A stretch of DNA of 12,931 nt from an uncultured Flavobacteriales bacterium (GTDB lineage: Bacteria; Bacteroidota; Bacteroidia; Flavobacteriales_D; Sanyastnellaceae): assembly GCA_938092195.1 (NCBI GenBank), contig CALKHD010000109.1, positions 1 through 12,931 on the forward strand. The letters run 5' to 3'. A program made the translations under genes and the position numbers. The notes under the pieces are model-generated. The model saw only the letters and a list, made by a program, of their open reading frames with translations, was not told the DNA's origin and made no database searches. Shown one piece after another: positions 1-6,223 of this stretch. How positions within the stretch are numbered: the first letter of the stretch is position 1; each line of letters begins with the position of its first letter.

Positions 1-2880
1 GGACCTGTGGACCTTGGAGGGTACTATATTTCAGACAAGACAGATGACCCCACCAAATTTGAAATTCCAGCGGGAACCATTGTTCCTCCGAATGGGTTTC
101 TCACCATCATTTGCAGTGGTGAAGCCATCGCAGGCAACCTGTACGCAGGTGGCTTTTTGAACACCAACTTTAGGATTCACCAATGCAAGGATGAATCTGT
201 CGTTTTTGCAGATCCATTTGGTGCCATTTTGGAGAGTTACACTTACGGCACCGACGTGGGAACCAATCAGGAAGACCACAGCTGGGCCAGAGATGTGGAT
301 GGTGCGCCAGGATGGAAGGTTTGCACCAACCCCACCCCGAACGGATCCAACGCAGGTTCGGCAGGGTTCATGTACGACGGGTACGCACCCAAGCCTGAGT
401 TCGGGGAAGCACCGGGATACCATGCAGACGCGATGTCCTTGGCCATTTCTGGAGCCCCAGGCATGGAGATCCACTACACTTTGGATGGATATCGACCCGA
501 TGATTCCACCCTTCCCTACGTGGCCCCCATCGGTCTTTTTGAGACCACGGTTGTACGCGCTGTGGCCATTGATCCAACAGGAGCTTTGGCTCCCAGTTTT
601 GTAGAAACCAACACCTACTTCTTTGGGGATGACGCCCATGCCATTCGCGTGGTGAGTGTAAGCGGCCCAGGATTGGAAGATGGCGAGTGGTTCGGTGACG
701 AGCCCATGCACATCGAATTCTTCCACGAAGACGGCTCGTTTTGGGTGGAGGCCGAAGGGGACAGCAATGAGCATGGAAACGACTCGAACGCATATCCTCA
801 AAAAGGATTCGACTACATCACACGTGACCAGATGGGACACGATGATGTGGTGGACGCCGAATTGTTTCACTTGTCGGACCGCGGAAAGTTCCAACGTCTG
901 ATTTTCAAGGCGGCTGCCAATGACAACTACCCATTCTCTGGGGGAGCCCACATCCGAGATGCATACGTGCAGACCCTGAGTGGCCTTGCAGACCTCCATT
1001 TGGATGAGCGCACCAACGAAAGTTGTATTCTGTATATCAACGGGCAGTATTGGGGCGTCTATGAGTACCGAGAAAAGGTGGACGACAGTGATTTCACCAA
1101 TAAGTATTACGACCAGGGGCGCTACGACATCGACTTCCTCAAAACTTGGGGCGGTACCTGGGAAGAGTATGGCGACGGAGACGACTGGTACACCTTGGTT
1201 GACTTCATCACAGGCAACGACATGACAGTCGATGCGAATTACCAAAACGCCGTCTCGGAACTGAATGAAATGTCCCTCATTGACTATTTCATTTTGAACA
1301 GTTATGTGGTGTGTGCCGACTGGTTGAATTGGAACACGGCTTGGTGGAGGGGGCGAAACCCAGATGGTGATGGCCGACGCTGGCGCTATGCGCTCTGGGA
1401 CATGGACAACACCTTTGGCCATGGCGCGAACTACACCGGGATTCCGGATACCGGGACAGAAGCAGATCCATGCGACCCTGAAGCCATGGGAGATGTAGGC
1501 GGGCAAGGACACATACCCGTGTTGAATGCCCTGCTCGAGAATGATGAGTTCTGGGCCACTTACATCAATCGGTGGGCAGACTTGGGCAACACCCACTTCA
1601 GTTGTGACAATATGCATGCCGTTTTGGACAGCATGATTGCGGTGATTGACCCAGAGATGCCTCGCCAAATGGACCGCTGGGGCGGCGACTACGCCACTTG
1701 GCAGGCCCAGGTGCAGGAAATCCACGATTTTATCGATGAGCGATGCAATGAAACGGTGTTGACGGGCATGGAAGATTGCTACGATGTCGAGCCAGTGACG
1801 TTGACCTTGTTGATTGACGGGTGCGGTGAGGTAGAACTGAATTCAGTGGACATTTCACCGGACATGGTGCCGTTTTCAGGTTGGTATTTCGCGGGAGTGC
1901 CGATTTCACTCGAAGCAGAAGAAATTTGTGAAGGAGCTGAGTTCCTGTCTTGGGAAGTCATGTCTGGAGACCTTGTCATTGCGGATTACCAAGACATTTT
2001 GGTGGAGTTGCTTCTGGAGGGAGACGTGACCATCATGGCCCACTTTGGCGAACCTGTTCCGCCAGAAACAATTGTCTTTGATGTGGAGCCCGCAGGTGTG
2101 GGCAACATCTCCGTGAATGGATTGGTGGAAGGTCCCTTCCCCGATGCTGTGGAGCTTTTCGATGGAGAACACGACATTGCTGCAACCCCGATTGAATGGT
2201 GGTCATTCACGCATTGGAGTTGGGACGCCAACGCGGTTCTGCCGGATGAGGAGGCCGCTTCGGCCATCCTTCTGGTGGACACAGGTGGTGCGGTGACGGC
2301 TCACTTTGAATATGTGGAGCACGTCAATCTGATTGTGGATGTCTTGCCCGTCGGCTCCGGATCTGTGGAAGTTGTGGGCAAAGCCATGGTCTCCGACCAT
2401 TGGGAAAACAGTTTTGTTGTGGACGGACCACAAGCCTTCAATGCCATGCCCGCTGGAGATTGGCAATTTGACCACTGGGAAGTCAGTGGTGAAGTGTCAT
2501 CCACATCCAAAGAGTCTCCTGAATTGGGGGTTGAACTCCCCGCCGATGGCACGGTCAATGTGGTGGCGCATTTCACTGAACTGGACTTGAGGCTCTTTGT
2601 GCCCAATGCCTTTTCGCCGAACAATGACGGTCTGAATGACGGCTTCCGTCCGTTGGGTCAAGCATTCGGCGCCACCGACTACAGATTCGAGGTCTTCAAC
2701 CGATGGGGAGAGGTTGTCTTTTCCTCAACCAACCCAGAAGAACATTGGGTGGGCCAGGACCAGAGCGGCAACGGCGAGCACTTTGTGCGTGACGGTCAAT
2801 ATGCCTATTCCGTGCAAGTCCGCTGGACGCATGGGAAGTACCCTGAGACCATCCAAGGCATGGTCACGGTGATTCGTTGA
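1..2880 (+). CDS. T9SS-exported CotH kinase-like multidomain surface protein (5' end missing)
   Basis: The reading frame is open at base 1, so the N-terminus and signal peptide lie outside the window; 959 residues are visible. Counting from base 1, the order is: lamin-tail-like domain (about 1-100, beginning with the typical VDLGGYYISD), chitobiase/hexosaminidase C-terminal-like domain (about 128-216, HYTLDGYRPDDS), CotH kinase-like domain (about 235-580), three InlB-like repeats (599-862) and a type B T9SS sorting domain (about 866-959; NAFSPNNDGLNDGF, FNRWGEVVF). CotH hallmarks are YINGQYWGVYEYREKVD (345-361), an Asp at 440 in the CADW context and DMDNTFG (467-473). Bacillus CotH is an atypical protein kinase that phosphorylates coat proteins. 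By analogy this could be an exported kinase, or an adhesin reusing the fold. Export across the outer membrane by T9SS and surface attachment follow from the C-terminal domain. The gene is single and is followed by convergent genes. Domain calls are firm; kinase activity is inference. Confidence 0.9.
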   Translation, partial: GPVDLGGYYISDKTDDPTKFEIPAGTIVPPNGFLTIICSGEAIAGNLYAGGFLNTNFRIHQCKDESVVFADPFGAILESYTYGTDVGTNQEDHSWARDVDGAPGWKVCTNPTPNGSNAGSAGFMYDGYAPKPEFGEAPGYHADAMSLAISGAPGMEIHYTLDGYRPDDSTLPYVAPIGLFETTVVRAVAIDPTGALAPSFVETNTYFFGDDAHAIRVVSVSGPGLEDGEWFGDEPMHIEFFHEDGSFWVEAEGDSNEHGNDSNAYPQKGFDYITRDQMGHDDVVDAELFHLSDRGKFQRLIFKAAANDNYPFSGGAHIRDAYVQTLSGLADLHLDERTNESCILYINGQYWGVYEYREKVDDSDFTNKYYDQGRYDIDFLKTWGGTWEEYGDGDDWYTLVDFITGNDMTVDANYQNAVSELNEMSLIDYFILNSYVVCADWLNWNTAWWRGRNPDGDGRRWRYALWDMDNTFGHGANYTGIPDTGTEADPCDPEAMGDVGGQGHIPVLNALLENDEFWATYINRWADLGNTHFSCDNMHAVLDSMIAVIDPEMPRQMDRWGGDYATWQAQVQEIHDFIDERCNETVLTGMEDCYDVEPVTLTLLIDGCGEVELNSVDISPDMVPFSGWYFAGVPISLEAEEICEGAEFLSWEVMSGDLVIADYQDILVELLLEGDVTIMAHFGEPVPPETIVFDVEPAGVGNISVNGLVEGPFPDAVELFDGEHDIAATPIEWWSFTHWSWDANAVLPDEEAASAILLVDTGGAVTAHFEYVEHVNLIVDVLPVGSGSVEVVGKAMVSDHWENSFVVDGPQAFNAMPAGDWQFDHWEVSGEVSSTSKESPELGVELPADGTVNVVAHFTELDLRLFVPNAFSPNNDGLNDGFRPLGQAFGATDYRFEVFNRWGEVVFSSTNPEEHWVGQDQSGNGEHFVRDGQYAYSVQVRWTHGKYPETIQGMVTVIR
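1795..2586 (+). repeat. Three tandem InlB-B-like protein repeats
   Basis: Three consecutive units of about 85-88 residues lie between the CotH-like domain and the sorting domain, at roughly 1795-2055, 2068-2325 and 2326-2586. Each opens with a hydrophobic strand and a short Gly-rich turn (IDGCGEVEL, EPAGVGNISV, LPVGSGSVEV). Each has an aromatic 'F-x-x-W' core (FLSWEV, FTHWSW, FDHWEV) and closes with a strand ending in AHF. This is the pattern of divergent InlB B-repeat/Listeria-Bacteroides repeat domains. They probably form a beta-rich stalk between the kinase-like domain and the cell surface. The units have diverged at the sequence level and are not DNA-level repeats. Confidence 0.7.
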
Positions 2881-2901
2881 TCCCATTGCATCCTGACATT
2901 T

Positions 2902-2925
2902 CTGCTGGCACTGCCAGTGTTGCAG
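2902..2925. terminator. Imperfect hairpin in a convergent intergenic gap (weak terminator candidate)
   Basis: Between the stop of the CotH-like gene (2880) and the stop of the ABA4-like gene (2939) is an inverted repeat. CTGC pairs with GCAG on the outside and CACT with AGTG inside, with a GCC loop, a bulged T and two G-U pairs when read on the plus strand. There is no clear T-run on either side, so an intrinsic terminator is only a guess from its position between two convergent genes. Confidence 0.2.
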
Positions 2926-2938
2926 TGAAACTCTCAAT

Positions 2939-3394
2939 TCAGTCTTGATCCCCTGCCCCATTGAGGGACAGTTCAGACCACTCCTTTCGGTGTGCCTTGG
3001 CAACCAGCACAAAGAGGAATACGCCCACAGGGCCCAGCATGAATGTGGCCAATTGGCAAGGCAGCATAACAAGTCGGTGGATGCTCAGGTCCAACCCCTT
3101 TTGTGTGATGACGACTCCTGCCAGAAGGTCGAATGCCAAGTAATGGATCCACCCTGCTGTCATGGCCCAAGGGTCATTGAGCAGGGCCATGACTCCATGG
3201 AGTGATGTGAAGTCTGCTCCTTCAAAATTGAAGTGGGTAGCAACCACAGCGAAATAGCCTGCAGCTAGGAAAGCCACGGCTCCACCACTTAGGATAACCC
3301 GTCGGACCCATTTGGAACGGGGCGCCGCGATCAATGCCAACCACAACATGGGCGCCAGGGCATTGAACAGCTGAAAAGTGGACTCGGCGGTCAT
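2939..3394 (-). CDS. ABA4-like (DUF4281) integral membrane protein
   Basis: The product has 151 residues and four predicted membrane helices: about 8-24, 33-53, 77-97 and 107-133. The GWIHYLAFDLLAGVVI segment (81-96), followed by a Pro-containing helix and a GPVG motif (121-124), matches the ABA4-like/DUF4281 family. Plant ABA4 is needed for neoxanthin formation; the role of the bacterial members is not established, so a carotenoid-linked job is only possible. The frame extends 26 codons further upstream, but the extension is charged, lies inside the preceding gene and lacks family features. The ATG at 3394 is preferred because it overlaps the upstream stop as ATGA, the usual sign of translational coupling. 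A purine run, AAGGGG, sits only 1 nt before this ATG, too close for a normal ribosome site, which also favours coupling. Confidence 0.8.
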   Translation of the reverse strand: MTAESTFQLFNALAPMLWLALIAAPRSKWVRRVILSGGAVAFLAAGYFAVVATHFNFEGADFTSLHGVMALLNDPWAMTAGWIHYLAFDLLAGVVITQKGLDLSIHRLVMLPCQLATFMLGPVGVFLFVLVAKAHRKEWSELSLNGAGDQD

Positions 3395-3918
3395 GCCCCT
3401 TTTTTGTCGCCCACGAAATGGTCTTCCTTTCGGTCGAAAAGGACATTGAACGTGGTCAAAGAGCCATAGCAACGGGTGACATACTGCTGCAGATTCACCT
3501 TGTCTTCATCAGAGAGCTTTTTGTTGCTGTTGATGTTCTGTTCCAAAACACGAAGCCGGTCTCGGAGCATCACGATTTTGTGGAAGAAAGTGTCGATGGG
3601 GATCTCTTTGGACTTTAGTCCTTCTTCACCTGGCCGCAGCTCCATCACGCCCCCCTCCCACTTGTCACCCAATGGAATGGGGTCGGGAGATTCGAGGTAC
3701 TGATCAAACACATTCTCAACGGCCGAGATCACATCTTCCAGGTCAATCCCACCGCTGATGGGTTCTGCACCTTCGATGACTTCATAGGATTCATAGGTTT
3801 TGGCCAGTTCCTTTTCGCCATGCTCCTGAAAAAAAATCCGCCAAGCTGAGCCTGACTCTCCAAAAATGGCACCCTCCCCATACTTGGGATGGGCGATTCG
3901 CGCTCCGATTCCGATCAT
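3391..3918 (-). CDS. Small protein with UvrD-type tudor-like N-terminus and helical C-terminus
   Basis: The product has 175 residues and no signal peptide or membrane helix, so it is probably cytoplasmic. Residues 3-50 (GARIAHPKYGEGAIFG, then alternating strands) resemble the small SH3/tudor-like module at the C-terminus of UvrD/PcrA helicases and related RNA polymerase-contacting or nucleic-acid proteins. An acidic linker follows (about 55-105). The C-terminus is strongly helical (about 108-165), with a heptad-like stretch around IVMLRDRLRVLEQNI. I do not recognise a named family and do not assign a function. It is the first gene of a two-gene unit with the ABA4-like gene, overlapping it by 4 bp. 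The ATG at 3918 begins directly with the tudor-like strand, which supports the start. A role in protein or nucleic-acid binding is inference from the fold resemblance only. Confidence 0.8.
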   Translation of the reverse strand: MIGIGARIAHPKYGEGAIFGESGSAWRIFFQEHGEKELAKTYESYEVIEGAEPISGGIDLEDVISAVENVFDQYLESPDPIPLGDKWEGGVMELRPGEEGLKSKEIPIDTFFHKIVMLRDRLRVLEQNINSNKKLSDEDKVNLQQYVTRCYGSLTTFNVLFDRKEDHFVGDKKGA

Positions 3919-4001
3919 GATTCGAAGATGGCGGTCTAGCGAGTTGGTTTTGAAGCCGCATTGAAGTGGAAATGAACAGGTGGCCGTCGAAGGTTATCTT
4001 T
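3919..4001. promoter_or_regulatory. Divergent intergenic region upstream of add and the tudor-like gene
   Basis: This 83-bp gap lies between the start codons of two divergent genes and must carry, or overlap, promoters for both. It is the longest non-coding stretch in the window. I looked for the Bacteroidota -7 (TAnnTTTG) and -33 (TTTG) elements and found no convincing pair. The role rests on position alone. If add started at the upstream GTG (3966), the gap would shrink to 47 bp. Confidence 0.35.
3989..3993 (+). promoter_or_regulatory. Putative ribosome binding site of add
   Basis: GAAGG lies 8 nt before the ATG at 4002. It is the reason for choosing that ATG over the in-frame GTG at 3966, the ATG at 3972 or the ATG at 4011. 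Shine-Dalgarno sites are often weak or absent in Bacteroidota, so this is moderate evidence only. Confidence 0.4.
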
Positions 4002-5009
4002 ATGCGTCACATGGATGACGCTTCTTTACTCGCCTTGCCCAAAGTGGAGCTTCATTGCCACTTGGAACTCACTGCACGTCCCGCTCTGTTGAAAGAGCTT
4101 CTGGCGGCCAAGGGCAGGTCCATGGATGAGGCGTCGTTTCGCAGGGATTTGTTGATCACAGAACCGGTTGGCGACCTCCCAACATTGCTCAACATCTTTC
4201 TTGGCCACAGAGACCTTTTGGACTCCGTAGAAGTTGTGGAGCGTTTGACCTACGAGTGCTGTGAGGACATGTACAACAACGGGGTCCGCATTTTGGAGCT
4301 GAGATACGCACCAAGCTTTCTCTGTGACGCCCACGAAGCGCTCAAGCCGGACACCATGCACATGGCCATTCTTCGTGGAATAGCCCGTGCCGAAGCTGAC
4401 TTCCCCATGGCGGTGGGATTGATTTGTCTGTTGCAGCGCATCAAGACGGTAGAAGAGAACCGGTATTGGTTAGACTTTGCCATTGAAAAGAAGTCAGACT
4501 TTTTGGCCATCGACTTGGCCGACAACGAAATGGCCGTAGGGCCCGAGATCTTTGCTCCTCTGTTTGAAAAGGCGAAGTCAGAAGGTTTTGCGGTGACCAT
4601 TCATGCTGGTGAGTCGGCTGGCCCAAGAGCGGCCCTCAACATCAAGAATTCCATCGAAATGTTGCATGCCGATCGGATCGGGCATGGTGTGCGCATTTTG
4701 GAAGACCCCGAAGTTTTGGAGTTTGTGAAAGACCGGGGAACTGTTTTGGAGTTGTGTCCTACCTCTAATTGGTTGAGTGGGGTTTGCCCCACCCGCGAGG
4801 ATCACCCCTTTCGTGCCATCATGGATGCCGGTATCAAAACGACGGTGAACACCGACGATCCGGGCATCATGAACATCAGCCTCATGGATGAATACCGCCT
4901 TCTTCGCGATGCGATGGGCTACACCGAGGCTGAGTTTGTCCAGATGAACAGCTGGGCACGAAAGGCTTCATTCTTGCCAGAAGCCAAAAAGGCATCAGTC
5001 TGGCCTTGA
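4002..5009 (+). CDS. add: Adenosine deaminase (or close Add-family aminohydrolase)
   Basis: This is a 335-residue TIM-barrel metal-dependent hydrolase of the adenosine deaminase family, which deaminates adenosine and deoxyadenosine to inosine and deoxyinosine in purine salvage. The metal and catalytic motifs are in order: HCHLE near the N-terminus (two zinc-binding His), HAGES (metal His and catalytic Glu), RIGHG (catalytic His), LCPTSNW (substrate pocket) and NTDDPGI (Asp pair). The length matches the family. The start at 4002 follows a GAAGG site; upstream in-frame starts at 3966 and 3972 would add a poorly conserved tail. Two oddities: HCHLEL replaces the more usual HxHLDGS-type sequence, and the C-terminal helix ends early, right where the gene overlaps the convergent acyltransferase gene by 15 bp. 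A related activity such as aminofutalosine deamination cannot be excluded from sequence alone. Confidence 0.92.
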   Translation: MRHMDDASLLALPKVELHCHLELTARPALLKELLAAKGRSMDEASFRRDLLITEPVGDLPTLLNIFLGHRDLLDSVEVVERLTYECCEDMYNNGVRILELRYAPSFLCDAHEALKPDTMHMAILRGIARAEADFPMAVGLICLLQRIKTVEENRYWLDFAIEKKSDFLAIDLADNEMAVGPEIFAPLFEKAKSEGFAVTIHAGESAGPRAALNIKNSIEMLHADRIGHGVRILEDPEVLEFVKDRGTVLELCPTSNWLSGVCPTREDHPFRAIMDAGIKTTVNTDDPGIMNISLMDEYRLLRDAMGYTEAEFVQMNSWARKASFLPEAKKASVWP

Positions 5010-5837
5010 TTTTCTGGGAAACAGGTCGGGTCTGGCCCATCGAAGAATGAGGCGCCAAGGCCAATGGATGCGAACCACCTTTAGTTTTTCGTGTTTCTCT
5101 GCGCCGAATTCTGCGTAGAACCGATCGACTCCGGGATCTTGACTTCCGCCAAAATCAAAGTGTTTGGCGCCATTTTCAGCTGCATGTCGCATGGCCGTGC
5201 CCAACAGTAAGACGGTGGCTCGGCTTGTTACTCCAGCGTTTTGGCTTCGAAACTGCCCTCCAAAACCATAAATGCAGCTTTGGTCACCACCGCCGTGAAA
5301 CACCCCGCCAGCGACCACCTTGCCTCCAGACAAGGTCACTTTCCAAGCATGGGTGTCGGGTTGATGCAGCAAGGCCGTCAATAGGGCTTTTAGTTGAGTA
5401 CCATTGCTGGCGATTCCTTTCCGATGGCGGGCCGCCTGATGCAAGTCTACCAGCAGGTCCACATCTTGGGTTCTCTCGACCACACTTCCCTCCCGTTCTG
5501 CTCTGCGCCACTGCTTTCTGCGGTGGGCTGGCCAGAGTTCAAGGGGGTCCTCTCCTTGGGTCAGAGGAACGATCCGCGTGTGGGTGTTCAGGGCCCAGGT
5601 GTTCTTTGGCCATTCATCCAGTCCGGCATGGCCAGCGGGCAAATCAAGGACAATGAGTCCGGCATGGCTGCTTTCCAGAACTCCGCGAATGGCATCGAGG
5701 CGGGTTCCGTGCCCAATGTGTTGGGCCCATGGGGCGGTGGTGAGGGCCCGCAGTCCAAACTTCATGGCCTGCTCAACGCGCGTTCCTGCATCGTCTTGTA
5801 TGGCGCTTGGGAAGGCTTGAATCCAGGCGGGGTTCAT
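4995..5837 (-). CDS. FemAB/GNAT-like acyltransferase (Acetyltransf_6 type)
   Basis: The product has 280 residues and no signal peptide, so it is probably cytoplasmic. The C-terminal half carries the pattern of FemAB-like GNAT proteins: a strand with VVAGGVFHGGGDQSCIYGFG, then a helix (RATVLLLGTAMRHAAENGAK) and the typical FDFGGSQDPGVDRFYAEFG segment at about 226-244. In this family that segment closes the acyl-donor pocket and is followed by a conserved Phe-Gly turn. Members transfer amino-acyl or acyl groups to peptidoglycan precursors, lipids or polysaccharides; the substrate here cannot be told. The N-terminal half is weaker but has the LWPAHRRKQWRRAER basic helix seen in the same group. 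Its 3' end overlaps add by 15 bp, and its ATG is only 32 bp from the divergent ABM-like gene. No Shine-Dalgarno site is visible. Confidence 0.82.
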   Translation of the reverse strand: MNPAWIQAFPSAIQDDAGTRVEQAMKFGLRALTTAPWAQHIGHGTRLDAIRGVLESSHAGLIVLDLPAGHAGLDEWPKNTWALNTHTRIVPLTQGEDPLELWPAHRRKQWRRAEREGSVVERTQDVDLLVDLHQAARHRKGIASNGTQLKALLTALLHQPDTHAWKVTLSGGKVVAGGVFHGGGDQSCIYGFGGQFRSQNAGVTSRATVLLLGTAMRHAAENGAKHFDFGGSQDPGVDRFYAEFGAEKHEKLKVVRIHWPWRLILRWARPDLFPRKSRPD

Positions 5838-5869
5838 GAGACAAAGATGGGGTTTACGATCTTTCGTGC
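5838..5869. promoter_or_regulatory. 32-bp divergent gap between acyltransferase and ABM-like genes
   Basis: The start codons of the two divergent genes are separated by 32 bp. This is too short for two complete promoters with leaders, so at least one promoter must lie inside the opposite gene. I see no clear promoter element in the gap itself. Confidence 0.3.
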
Positions 5870-6223
5870 ATGGGTGTTATTGAAGACCGTGTTCAGCTCG
5901 AGCCTGGGCAGTATGCCAGCATATTTATTTCGGAGCGTCCTTTGGATCCTCCAGGCTATGGTGAGACCATGGTGGAAGTGATGGCCGAAGCCGAGCAAAT
6001 GGGCGGTTATATCGGGTTTGAATCTTTGCGCGATGGGCGCGACGGTGTCTTCATCAGTTATTGGCAAGACCGGGCATCCGTCGACGCATGGGCAGCACAC
6101 ATGGGTCACCATCAAGCCAAGTCCAGAGGGGTGTCTGAATGGTACGATGCCTTTAGGGTTGTGTTGTGCAAGGTCGAGCACACCCGATGGTTTCGGCGTG
6201 CGGTTAGTCCACGATCAAAGTGA
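5870..6223 (+). CDS. Antibiotic biosynthesis monooxygenase (ABM)-fold protein
   Basis: This 117-residue cytoplasmic protein has one dimeric alpha/beta-barrel (ABM) domain. The order is a first strand (YASIFISERP), a long helix (ETMVEVMAEAEQ), GGYIGFESLRDGRDGVFISYWQD, a DAWAAHMGHHQAKSRG helix and a closing SEWYDAFRVVLCKVEH strand. The 'GYIGFES...ISYW' pair followed by a helix with two or three His is typical of small ABM proteins. They range from true cofactor-free oxygenases to haem-degrading or stress proteins, so the substrate is unknown despite the family name. The ATG at 5870 is 32 bp from the divergent acyltransferase start. The last 20 bp overlap the end of the convergent PKD-rich gene and encode a basic tail (RRAVSPRSK) outside the domain. 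Confidence 0.85.
   Translation: MGVIEDRVQLEPGQYASIFISERPLDPPGYGETMVEVMAEAEQMGGYIGFESLRDGRDGVFISYWQDRASVDAWAAHMGHHQAKSRGVSEWYDAFRVVLCKVEHTRWFRRAVSPRSK

Noticed and set aside
31..1725. Very long open frame (564 codons) antisense to the CotH-like gene
   Set aside because: It mirrors the codon pattern of a well-supported gene, has no recognisable domain and is rich in Val, His and Ile as expected for an antisense shadow.
3396..3401. AAGGGG as ribosome binding site of the ABA4-like gene
   Set aside because: It ends 1 nt before the ATG, too close for a working Shine-Dalgarno site; translational coupling explains the start better.
4964..4985. Inverted repeat GGCTTC/GAAGCC as terminator of the acyltransferase
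   Set aside because: Only 6 bp of stem with a 10-nt loop and three U on the minus strand; too weak to call.
5394..5981. 195-codon plus-strand frame opposite the acyltransferase
   Set aside because: It runs through the acyltransferase and into the ABM gene in another frame, with no recognisable domain.
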